DNA of 64,000 nt from Eudorina sp. 2006-703-Eu-15 (lineage: Eukaryota; Chlorophyta; Chlorophyceae; Chlamydomonadales; Volvocaceae). Position 1 is the first letter of the stretch, and the number at the start of each line of letters is the position of its first letter. This document shows positions 45,524 to 56,412 of the stretch, piece by piece. The notes under the pieces are model-generated. The model did not search any database, was not told the DNA's origin, and worked only from the letters and a program-made list of their open reading frames with translations. Location: NCBI GenBank assembly GCA_003117195.1, contig BDSI01000197.1, positions 62,001 through 126,000 on the forward strand, given 5' to 3'. A program made the translations under genes and the position numbers.

Positions 45524-48500
45524 GCCCCTCCATCGATTTGATGGCGGCTGGGGTCCCGGCGGCCCGTTGGCCGATGGGGACGTCCACAGCGCTTAGAGCT
45601 GCAGCTCTGCTGAACAAGGGGCTCAGCGGCCTGAAGCAGCCGGGAGCTGAGGCGGCAGGCGGAACATGCCTTTCGGTGCTGCCCATGGTGATGTCGTACG
45701 GTGTCGGGGAGGTCCGCGGACATCCACCGGCGGCCATCCCACCGGACCTCCAAAAGGCTGTTCGGACACCTCGTCGAGCTGGGAACATGCATGGACGAAT
45801 GCAGACAGCATTGTACCCCAACTTGACTCCGGAATCTGGTGTGGTTCGATTTCGCCTGGCCTTGATTCCTTTGAGAGCAAGTTGGTATGCGGGGTATTCT
45901 TTGCGGGCAGCGACCCGCATGGGACGTTGCAGCACGGAAGGCCAGGGCCCACATAGTAAGGCGGCGATCGGGACAGTCGGGGAGCCGTTAGGAGATGCGT
46001 CGACATGTCGGTGGTTGGCCGTGCCCGAGCGGGCAGGGATGTGCGGGGGGCGCTGTTACGTCGGCGCATCGGTTTGTGTGTGTTAAAAAATAACTGAGTC
46101 TGTTTTTGTGTGTGGGGGGGGCAGTTGGTTTCGGAGATGGGTATGGCCCGCCACCTGGCGTCAGGGGTGCAGCGGCGGCAACTGGCGTGTCCTGCTAAGT
46201 GCTTCGGTTGCTTCAACCGTCTGGTATTGATGAGTCGTTTGGGGGCGTTCGGCTTGCGAGAGGTCAGGAGCAGCAGGGCGGCCGCATGATCGTGTTGCTC
46301 CGGGTGCTCCCTGGGGACTGAAGTCCTCCTCCGGGCGGGCGGGCGGACCGGTGCAGGGCTTGAAGGATGCGGGGCGAGGTTGAGGACCGTATGCATCCGA
46401 AGGGTGTCTGGTGCGCGTCTGCAGCCGATGTGACGTTTTCGCCCTCCCTGAAAAGGCTGTCCATTGAGTTACTGATGGGCTGGCTTGTGTTCAGCAGCCA
46501 GCCAAGGGCGCTCTTCTGGTCTGGTTCAGGACGGTAAGCAAGACGGACAGCAGAGTCTTGCCGCAACTTATAACCCCCTCCCGTTGCCCTGTGGGTGGAT
46601 GGGAGTCATCTTGTGCGCCCCTGTGTTGACCTGGGGTTTGGGTGACGGGTGTGATCCGAAGGCTGCCGGGAGGCGTAAAAGATGCGTCCCGAATGTGTAC
46701 ACGAGCGCGCCCTGGGTCTCGACATCGGAATGCGGATTCTCGGAATGATGCTACGCCGCGCGGTCGCAAAGCACCTTCAGGTGTTACCTCTCCCGCTCCC
46801 CGTGCAATGCCCGCGTTCCACTCAGCGGCCTCAGCTTGTGTGATACGGTATCTCAAAGCATCGTAGCTTACAGTGCGGACGTGGATGTCCGGTTCCCAGC
46901 AGTGCATGAACATGTAAACCTACGACAATCCCCGTTCTCGAAATTTACCTTTCCCCGCCCCCCCCTTCCACATGCCATACACGCGCACACAAACCGTCCA
47001 ATTCCGTCACGCGGTTCGCACACCCCGTCAGTACACAACAACGTGGTCCCAAACAACGCTCCTGTGAAACAGAACCCGGGGGCCGGGGCTACTCCGCGGA
47101 TCGGCGCAGCTCACGAAAGAAGTGGCCGCGGGCGGGTGGGGTGGGTAGGTGGGTGTAAAGGGCGCACGCACCCGCGCGGGAGAAGGAACTCGGGAGGGGC
47201 GGTGACCACACCCGGCAAGCACACCCGCGGTGCCCCACCACACCCGGCCCGCCGGGTCCGAACTCAGCTGTGGTGGTGGTGGTGGTGGTGGAGGGGTGGC
47301 GGGGTGGCGGTAGCTCGTGCCCGCCGAGCCGCGCCGGCGCCGCTCTCGAATACTTTTGCTGGGGGGGACTGCGCCCCAGAAAGAGCACCGGTGCGGCCGT
47401 CCCTCGCGGCCGGTCGCCAGTAAGGACATCATGCACCGTCGCCACCCACATCGCTGCATGCACCCCATCGAACCACCCATGCGGCATCCATCGATCAATC
47501 AATCGATATCCGGACGCTCCGCGGCGTGGCGCCGGCGGTAACGCTCCGGTCGGGGCAGGGAAACTACCACCATTGCCATCGCCTGCGGCACCTGTCAAGC
47601 TGAATCTCGCTTCTCGCGGCTCAGTTTTCTTAAACACACACAAAAAAGAAAAGGCGTCGGATCGGAGAGACCCTACTCAAAGAAGAAAGATAAGAGCAAG
47701 ATAGAGATGATATCATCGACTAAGAATCCATCTGTTGTGTCGTTGGTTGCCGACGTAGCCCACCCAGCTGACCTCGCCGTGGCATGGCTTCCCTGCATCG
47801 CCCGACCTGGGCCGTCGCCCCCAAGGTCCCAACACAACCGGCAGGCCAGTTCGACGTCGTAAGTACGACGCGAGTGACCCTAACACCGCCTTCCCGCCCA
47901 AAAACCCACCTCAGCCCTCCCTACGTCCCATTGAGAGGCATCCCGCACAGACCGCTCCGGTTGCTGCATTGCGCCTCCTCCTCAGGTCATGTCATACGGT
48001 ATGTGGACTGCCTTCAGAGTCGGGGGAAATGAAGACGGAAAACAAGACCGGCAACGAAGACGGGACACAGCCGCATGCGTCGGTTCGCCGGCGCCTAACG
48101 CGCCTCCTAGTGCATCACACATCGTACCACGCACGGCACGGTACGGCCGGTACGGAACGCGATCCAGGGGAGGATCCCACCCGGAACCCAACATACCCGA
48201 GCCAAATCACATCCCGCACATTACGCCTCCGCAACCCTTATCTAAGGCAGAGCCACCTACTGGGCTGCTGATGCAGATGCTTCTTATGCCGGACGAGGCC
48301 GTTGCGAACACACATACACACACATACACGCATCTAGGCGGATTTCTCGCTAAGCACAAACACATATCTCGGCGTGGTTCTCACGCTGCACCGCAGGGCC
48401 GTACCCTCGCGCTCACCACACCGGAGAACAACAAAAGCACACACACACATAGAAAAAAACTCGTCACCACCAACTTTTGACACCTCCTGTCCTCAACGCT

Positions 48501-50893
48501 GCGGGGGCCCCCAACGGCGCCGATCTCCATGGGCCCCCTGTCTACATTCCCCCGCGGCAGGCAGCGGGCGCGCAGGCGAGCGGGGGCTGGGGGCCTCCTG
48601 CCCACTCCCCGTGCGAGCAGCGGTGGGGACAGCGGCCTCGGCTGTCGTGAACCGCAGCGCGCCTGCCCGGGGCGGAGTGGCCGCAGCAGGCAGACGCGCG
48701 CGGGCACTGAGGCGCCCTCTGCCCAACCTGCCCGGGAGGGGTACCACAGAAGGAGGTTCCCACCTGGGGGGCTGATGATGATGATGATGATGATGCCGGC
48801 GCCCCAATGCCGCGTCCAGTCCGCCGCTCTGCGGAGGACGTGTCCCGATTTTGCGCCCGGCCCACATCCCCCATAGGGTTATACCGTATTGCTCACAGAC
48901 AAACCTACAGGAGCCGCCGCTCTCCGCCCGTTCTCCCCCGGGAAGCCCTTCGTGGTGGTGGTGGTGGTGGCTGTGGCGCTAACTTCAGTTGAGCGATTAT
49001 CATATGGAAAATTTCAAAACGGAAAACCCTCGCGGTTCCAGCCACCCTTCGCGTCAACCGCCCACCGCCACCACCTGGCCAACTCTACCTAAGAACCACA
49101 GCCTCATCCATTCCCCCTCCCCTCCCCTCTCCTCCCTGCCCCACCCAACCAGCCCACGGATGCCTTGGTCGCGATGCTGCCCACTGCGAAACCCCATGCG
49201 GCCTTAACTAAACCTCGCCTTCAACCGCGCAACGCACGCTAGTGCTGCCACCTACGAACCTTGGCCCTGCACCTAAGCAGCGACCAGCCCGGCGACCAGC
49301 GCCCGATCCAGGCCAACCAGCTGTACACCCGCCCTCCTCCTCCTCCCGCGCGGTCGGGGACCTCATCCCGTCATCCGGCCTGCGGACCACCGTAGGACGG
49401 ACAGAGACGTCCGGCGCAGCCCGCAGTCGACCTGCCCCACCGCCCACCGCTGCTGCACCTCACCTCACCACACACGCAGATCCCACCCGCCAGGCGCCGC
49501 CGGCATGCAGGGGCCGAGGGGCGCGGCCTGTCCTAACAACTGCCGAACCGGCAAACGTCAACATGCGCGACGTCAGTCTACTCTGTCGTCGTCATCGTCG
49601 TCGCCGCCAAAATAAACCCCAACGGAGCGCCAGACGGCACAACACCCCCAACTCACCCAGATATGGGGACGCGGTCATCTGTCCGATACCAACCGTTGGA
49701 ATCGAACTGCACATATGACCCTGTTTGATCTCCCAATCCAATCTGATCCAACTCGTTCGTGAAACTCACACCACAGACGTCTCTCCTTGCACGAGCGGAG
49801 GGGCACAAGGCCCGCCCGGCCCGTTGGGCCGCGGACAGCTGCTCCCGTCTGCCCCATCGATTATCTCGGTGATGTCAGTCGGCCCCCCTCGCCTGCCCCC
49901 GTCCCACCCAGATCGCGGCATCGCATCTTCCGCAACGATGCCGCCGCAGCCACGCCGCCGGCTGCGCGGCCCACGCAGCCACAGGCCTATGGGCCCATGG
50001 GCCGCCCCCACCCAAGCCGCCTTCCCCGACCCATGGGGCTGTCTCGGGTAGCTGCAGCTCTCCCATCCTCCCACGGGACCCTCCCTCAGGAGCCATAGCC
50101 CCGGCCCTTGAGCGAGACAGCGGACAGCCGGAGCTCCCCTTTTTTGTCAATAAAGACAGCGGGGGGGAGCTCCCCCCCTCTCCCCTAGTGACCCGCCACC
50201 TGCAGGTGCCACCGACCGCAACCGGCGGTTCCGAGGGTGCGCCACGCGCCCACCACTCCAACAACAGCCACCATCACATCAACAACAAACTGATCTCAGG
50301 GTTGGCACCAGGCGGGTGTCCTTCGCTGCACGCCCTGTACTGTACAACGCCATCCCCTCTCGACAACAGTCACCACCGGGTCGGGTCGGGTCGGGGTGGG
50401 TCTCTTTCCGGTACCCACACCGCCATGCATGCACGAGCCCCAGAACCTAGGACCCCGCGGCATCGCCGGCGCGGGCCTTCGTCTCGCAGGCAGCACTGCG
50501 CAGCGCAGCGCCGCGGGCGGGCCGGTCATGGGCGTGAGGGCGGGACACCGATGTCCCCCCGACAAGCCCGTCCATCGCCGCTGCATTCGGACCGCCCGTT
50601 CCCCTTGTCACGCACCCCTGGACACGCACTCCTGGCGCAGCCCCCCGTGGGTCGTTCGGAGACGGCCGGGACTCGCGGCGTGTTCACGTCGTGCTGGCAT
50701 CGTAAGGGGCAGCGCCTCCGCGACGCGCCGAGCCAGCTCCTCCCAAATGCCACATGCAGTTCCGCCCCATCAGCCTCCGGGCTCCATCAAACCAGGCCCC
50801 ATCACGCCACGTTGCATCGCACATCGGCACCACCCCGGCGCGCGCGCACACGTTCCTCGCCGCACTCCGCCGCAGCACACAGCGCAGCACGGC
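45524..50893. other. Long intergenic region, no supported gene
   Basis: About 5.4 kb between the TOM20 stop and the stop of the minus-strand Raf-like kinase. Many frames are open because the DNA is GC-rich; the longest I checked (45623-46396 minus, 50188-51222 plus) are Pro/Arg/His-rich without domains, and the latter is antisense to kinase exons. The region holds (GGT)n near 47270-47292, (GAT)n near 48774-48794, short CA-rich stretches near 48308-48330, one dispersed repeat copy at 47601-47640, and the string GTCAATAAAGACAGCG at 50147-50162. A small intron-rich gene without a known family could still be hidden here. Confidence 0.4.
47601..47640 (-). repeat. Dispersed (CA)n-linked repeat
   Basis: TGAATCTCGCTTCTCGCGGC then TCAGTTTTCTTAAACACACA. 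The reverse strand gives the family core GAGCCGCGAGAAGCGAGATT. Confidence 0.7.
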
Positions 50894-51793
50894 CTACACC
50901 ACTGCCCCGGCGGGCTGCGGCGCCGCCACGGGCCGCAGGTGCTGCAACGGCTGCGGCAGCGGCAGCAGCGGCGCCGGCCCAGGCACGAGCAACGGCGACC
51001 CGGCGGCGGCGCCCGCCGGATGGTGCCCTGCCGCCGCCGCCGCCGGCCCCGGCGGCGGCGGCGGGTGCGTCGGCCCCGGTCCCGCTTCCTGCGGTGATGG
51101 AAGGTGCCCCATCCGGGCGCCGTAGACCGGCCCCTGTCGCGGCGTGCTGCTGGCTGATGTCAGGCCCGGGAGCGGCCCGGGGGCGGCTGCCGCCGCCGCC
51201 GCGTTGGCGCGAGCCTGGTTGAGCATCACCCCCAGCTGCACCTCAATCTGTGTGAACGAGGGCCGCTGCTCCGGGACGGCGGCCCAGCACGTCCGCACCA
51301 GCTCCGCCACATCCGGTGGGGTGTCACGCGGCATGTCGGGCCGCAGCCCGTGCGTTACGACGCCCACTGCCGCCTGGACTGCGGTCATGCCCTGTACGAC
51401 GTGTTTTTGGGGGGGTGGGTGGGGTGTGAGTGTGTGTGTGTGTGTGTGAATGGAATCCCGAGCGGTATGTGGGTAACAGAGAGGACTGAGCTGCGCGAGA
51501 AGCGGAATCCAGCGCCACAGGCAATGAAGATGTGTGCATGTACGTGTGTGTGTGTGGGGGGTGGAGTCGAGTAAAAAGCGGGGGCAGAAGCAGTAAGACG
51601 GGAGGGATGGGGTCAAGGCAGGCTTGGCCCGCTAAGCGCAGCATCAGCGGAACTGGGGCATGAAGCGTCCTGGACCATCAGGTCCGCCCAGGGTGTTTAG
51701 ATAAGAGACCCGACCGATCCAAACCGCCCAGAGTGTGTGTGTGTGTTTAGAATTGCAACCCGCCCGCCCGCCCGAGCCCAGGTGGCAATATAC

Positions 51794-51825
<32 letters not shown>

Positions 51826-54800
51826 AAAGAGAACTGAGCCGCGAGAAGTAGTGAAGTCCAGCGCAATAGTCGATGTTGGCGACGTGTGTGTGTGTGTGTG
51901 TGTGTGCGTGGGTGTGCGTGTGCGTGGGTGGGTGTGGCGCTCTCATTAAGGAGAGGGCCCTCGGAGAGGCGCTCCCGCAGCGCAGCGCTTACCTCGTACG
52001 GCAGCTTCCGGGTCAGGCATTCCCACAGCACGATGCCAAAGCTGCGTGGACCGGATTGGACAGGACAGGACAGGGCAGAGGAGCGCGGCGTGAGCACGCG
52101 AGGCGAGCGCGGGTGCGCGGGGGACGCTCGCGACTGATCAATCAACTCAATCAATGAATCGATCGGCGCAACCCCCGTCGAAACGGCCAAACTTCCCAGG
52201 ACAGCGGTGCGGTGCGGGCGTCCTTCCGGCGCTGCTTCCCAAGCGGCACACAACCCACACCCCATCGCGGTGCCACGGGCGCTGTCCCAATCCCAACCAC
52301 AGGGGCGATGCTCCCGCATTGCGGTGCGTCCCCAGGCTTCACCGTCCTCACCACCAAAGCCCTGGTCCTGCTCTGCCCTGCCCTGCCCCGCCCACCTCCT
52401 CCCTGCTCTCCCAGTCCGCTACATCCTCCCTCTCCTCCCCGCGCCGACCCACCCCGACCCAACCCTCCGCCCACCTGTACACGTCCGCCTTCTCGCTGTA
52501 GCGTTGGTGGGCCAACACCTCGGGCGCCGCCCACTGGTAGGTGCCCAACCCCCCGGTCAGGACCTGCACGCGGGGCGGCGGCACGGGGAGGAGGCGGAGG
52601 CAAGAAGAGGCGTCCCATTGAGTCCGGCAGGCCCCTCCTCCTCCCGGCCGGGAGACGGCAGGAGGCGGCAGGCCGGAGCCAAGGAGGAGGCACGGCACCG
52701 GACTCGTATATACCGCCCGAATCCGTCCCGCCGGGCAAGGCAGGCGCTGCCCCGCAGCCCTGTGCTCAGGGCAGTCAGTCTGACAAGTCGGACTCATCGG
52801 GACTCCCGCGCCCTGGACGTCCGCCCTCGCAATCAACAATGAACCGACGCAACGGCCACCGGCCACCCAGAGGCCGCTGTCATGCGCCAATCGCCATCCG
52901 CCAATCGCCATCCGCCAATCACCATCCGCCAATCGCCATCCGCGAATCGCCATCCGCCATCCAGGCACCACCCCTGTTCCGTCTTTCTCCGCCCCCCTTT
53001 GACACGACGCCTCCCCCTGCTGTCCGCTACCTCGCCCCCGCAGCACATAAGGCCCCACCTGGCGGTTGCCGTTGTATATCCTCGCCAGCCCAAAGTCCGC
53101 GATCTTGGCGTTGCCGCCGTTGTCCAGCAGGATGTTGGCGGACTTGAGGTCCCGGTGCAGGATGGAGTGGCGGTGCAGCCACGCCATGCCCTGCGCCACC
53201 CCCAGGCAGATGGCCAGCAGCTGCGGCCAGGGCGGCGCGCCGCCGCCGGGCCGCGGGCCGTGCAGCAGCTGGTAGAGCGACCCCGCCGCGCAGTAGTCCG
53301 TCACGAGGGCCAGCTGGGGGGGCTCCGTACACGCCGCCAGCAGCTGCAACACGTCTGCGAGTATGGACCACGATACCATAAGAGATCAGAGAAGGACATG
53401 GCAAAGCGAAGGGTAACATGGCGTTACCAGGCAGTGCCACCGATGGCGAGCCGGGAAAGACGGACGGACGAGACGGTGGGGCCCGAGGATAGGTCCCCGG
53501 GACAGCGGAAGCGCGGCCAGCTCGGCGTTGAGAGGCAAAGGGGGCAGCGGCTACGGCTGGGGCCCGGCACTTCCCGGACCCGGGGGGCGGGGCAAACCCT
53601 TGCCGCTTCCACTGACACGCCCAGGCGTCCCGACCGCTCCTATCCAGTCACTGGCTGCCTCCACGCAGGGGGGGGGTCCTCGCCTCTAGGGCGGCTTCTT
53701 CTACTTACTTGGACCCGTTCCAACGCCTGCCCACCACTACGGCCACCAAGACCACACACAACCGTCCGGTACTTCCATCGTTCGCCGGTGGCTGCGCGAC
53801 CGTCCTGTTTCCATTTTGCTCTTGTCCATCCGACGCGCCCGTCAGAGCCCGTCCATCCCACGCGCCCGTCAGTGCCCGCCGCCGCCCCCCGGACACTCAC
53901 TCTTGTGCGGCGGCAGCGCGCTCATGGCCGCCACCTCCCGCCCGAACTCGCGGACCACGTGCTCCATATCCGGACCCGAGGCCGCGTTCGGGTGGGCCAG
54001 CTTGATGGCCACCCGGTGGCACTGCCAGTAGCCGTAGTACACCTGACCAGGGCGGAAGGGACGTGGGCACGTGGCCGTGGCGGCGGGCGGATGTGAGGAG
54101 AGGCGATGCACGGGTGCACCGCAAGGCCGTGGTCCGCTCGATGTGCCAGCAGTCCTTCCCCTCTACACACGTGCCGGTAATTCGCCACACGCCCTCAGCA
54201 CCCACAGCCTCCACCCGACATCCCTCATCCTCCTGTCTCGTGTGTCTCTAATGCGAGGTCGTTCTCAACCCCCTGGGTGCGTCTCTAATGCGAGGTTGGG
54301 TGGTCAGATGCGATGTGTGCACCCTCGCTGATGAATCCTGCCGCTAGCTCTCGTATCTGTGACGCCTCGAGCCCATTCCCCCGGCCCTACACTCACGTGA
54401 TCGCCCCCGCCCCCGCCCCCACACAACAACCCACCCACACTCAGCCCTGCCCCGCACACGCACCCGCCCAAAGCCGCCCTCGCCGATCTGCTGCACAAAC
54501 CGCAGGTCCTCGAACCTCGCCAGGGGTGGTCCCCGGGAGGAGGACGTCCGAGTGGTCGCGTCCGGTCGGGGGCCTTCCAGAGGCGGCGGATACGAGTCGT
54601 GTCGGAACAACCCCGGGCCGTACAACCCCCCCAGCGCGCCGTTGGGCGGGATGTTGTGGCTGGGCCGCCGGCCGCCGCCGATGGCTCCCGCAGCCCCGGC
54701 GCCGGCGCCCGCAACTGCTGCAGCACCTGGGCCCGGGGTACCGCCCCGGAGCTTCTGCGGGTCGTGAATTGCCAGGGCCCGGAGCTCCGCGGTGGCGTCC

Positions 54801-55405
54801 GCCGCTTGATCCGGGGGCGACGTGGCGTAATCGGAGAGGCGGAGCGCGTTGGGGCCGGCATTGCCGGGCCCAGGCCCGGGGCCGGCGGGGGCCGCTGTGG
54901 GTGTGCTGGTGGGTGAGGACTCGTTGGGTGGGCTGCCGCCCGACACCCGGTGCGGCCAGGCCTGTGGCCCAGCCGCGTCGGTCGGCTGCTGTGGCTGTTG
55001 CTGTGGTGGTTGCTGTGGTTGCGGTTGTTGTTGCGACTGCTGCAGCTGTTGTTGCTGTGCTGCCGCGACCGCAGTGGGCGAAATGGACCCCGGGTCGACG
55101 TCTAGGACGACGCTGGTGCCGTCTTTGGGTGCGTCAGGCGGGAGTGTCAACTGGTGGAAGGTGCCCGAACCGTCCTGTCCGCCGCCCGCGGAGACGCTGC
55201 GGCGCGGGCCGTGGCCCAACGGGTGCTGGTCAACGTGCGCAAAGTCGCTGTAATCCTCTTCACCGTCCTCGTCTGCTACTTGGGAACGCGAATCTCCGCC
55301 GCAGGCCGCGGCTTCCAGGTCCTGAAGAGGGCGCCTCGCTGGTTTGTAATGCGTTGGAAGAGGAGAGTGCTGAGGCTCCAAAAGGCTCAGAACCGAGCGC
55401 CACAT
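50894..55405 (-). CDS. Raf/MAP3K-like protein kinase
   Basis: Six exons on the minus strand: 55405-54464, 54042-53901, 53354-53059, 52563-52475, 52041-51993, 51391-50894; 671 residues, phases consistent. Residues 1-295 are low-complexity (Pro/Gln/Ala/Gly-rich) without a domain. The complete kinase domain has glycine loop IGEGGFGRV (307-315), VAIK (325-328), TDYCAAGSLYQLL (380-392), HRDLKSAN (428-435), DFGLAR (448-453), GTYQWAAPE (467-475), DVYSFGIVLWECL and RPSFTQIEVQL. The GTYQWMAPE-like activation segment and the HRDLKSAN loop place it with Raf-like/tyrosine-kinase-like MAP3Ks, numerous in plants and algae. All catalytic residues are present. A Pro/Ala-rich tail follows. The start is tentative: the first exon is open from ATG 55405, but a CTCTTCAG acceptor at about 55323 could mark an additional upstream exon. 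Partners unknown. Confidence 0.88.
51420..51950. repeat. Cluster of (GT)n tracts and dispersed repeats in the last kinase intron
   Basis: Within the intron 51392-51992 lie at least four (GT)n runs (near 51429, 51546, 51797 and 51883). Two copies of the GAGCCGCGAGAAG family (51468-51518, 51820-51870) and the GTTTAGATAAGAGACCCG element (51685-51795) occur with them. The cluster shows how these families associate with GT microsatellites. Confidence 0.7.
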
Positions 55406-56412
55406 GGCCTTTTGGTTATTGTGCTTTCAGAAATCCTCAAGGGCCGTCGTCTCTTATGCCGCGTCCACCTGGGAGCTGGATGTAGCCGATTGAAGGCACC
55501 TGCTCCTCGAGCCTGTGCTTCAATTACTGCTTGAAAAACTGAAAGGGCCACACAGGCGTCAAAGCACCCATGTGGCCCGGAACTCCTCCTTTCGCCGGTT
55601 GCTTAAGTACCGGACCCGATTTGACAAGACAGTTCGGGAAGGCAAACAGCTTAAAATATCCAAAAGACAGCTTCCGCAAACCGTTCTGGATAGCTACGTA
55701 CGCGTCAGCACCCCTTATGCCTGGTCAGAGGGACTCGGTTCTGCAAAGTAGGCAACAATGCTTCAAAGGGGTTGAATGTATACTGAGCACTTGAAATTAA
55801 GAGAGGGAAAGAATGAAATCAGTTCGCGTTGCTCGTTGCCCAACATGGGAGTTTTCGTGGAACTCGTCGTGCCTTCCCATCCTAATCACGGACGCTTTTT
55901 GTACACAACCACAACAGTCGCGTCCTCCAGTCCTAGTCAAAATAAATATTTCTAGCTTTCTCCCAGCGACCAATAGTCGCCGGAGCAACCGTTATCCCTT
56001 GTAGTTGTCGCAGAGAAGAAAACCCGTCTCCATGCATCCAGCGCTCGCAAACCGCGCTTACAGGCCACCTGCTTTTGGAAGCGCCTGTGGCCAAGGCAAG
56101 GCCAGCGCACGCTGCCCGGGCCCCAAAGCTCCGGTCGGCCTAAAACCCCCCGTGCTCCAGGCCTCGCGAGCGGACAGCGCTGGGCCTGATGGCGCCCGCA
56201 ATGAGCCCAGCAGGTGCGTGCAGTCCGCCTGGCTCCGAGCGCATGTCGCCAGGCAGGCCCCGGCCTCGCCACCGCTCTTCGCCGCCGGCCCCCCGGCGTC
56301 GTCCTCCCGGGCCTCCAAGATCACACGAGCACGGTGGGCACCTCCCAATCGGTGTGCGCCCGCACGATCAGGCCCTAGCCTCCAGACAGTCTTGACGGGC
56401 GGACGCGGCCGC
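55406..56412. other. Divergent intergenic region between the Raf-like kinase and the FKBP
   Basis: AT-richer from about 55.4 to 56.0 kb, consistent with promoters of the two divergent genes and possibly a 5' exon of the kinase. A plus-strand frame stays open from 56005 into the FKBP first exon, so the FKBP start could be further upstream than annotated. Confidence 0.4.

Noticed and set aside
45623..46396. 257-codon minus-strand frame after TOM20
   Set aside because: No domain, unusual His/Pro/Arg content, and it overlaps the probable TOM20 3' untranslated region.
50188..51222. 344-codon plus-strand frame
   Set aside because: Pro/Arg/His-rich and antisense to verified Raf-like kinase coding sequence at its 3' end.
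52212..54096. Long plus-strand frames (311 and 404 codons)
   Set aside because: Antisense shadows of kinase exons and GC-rich introns; no domain content.
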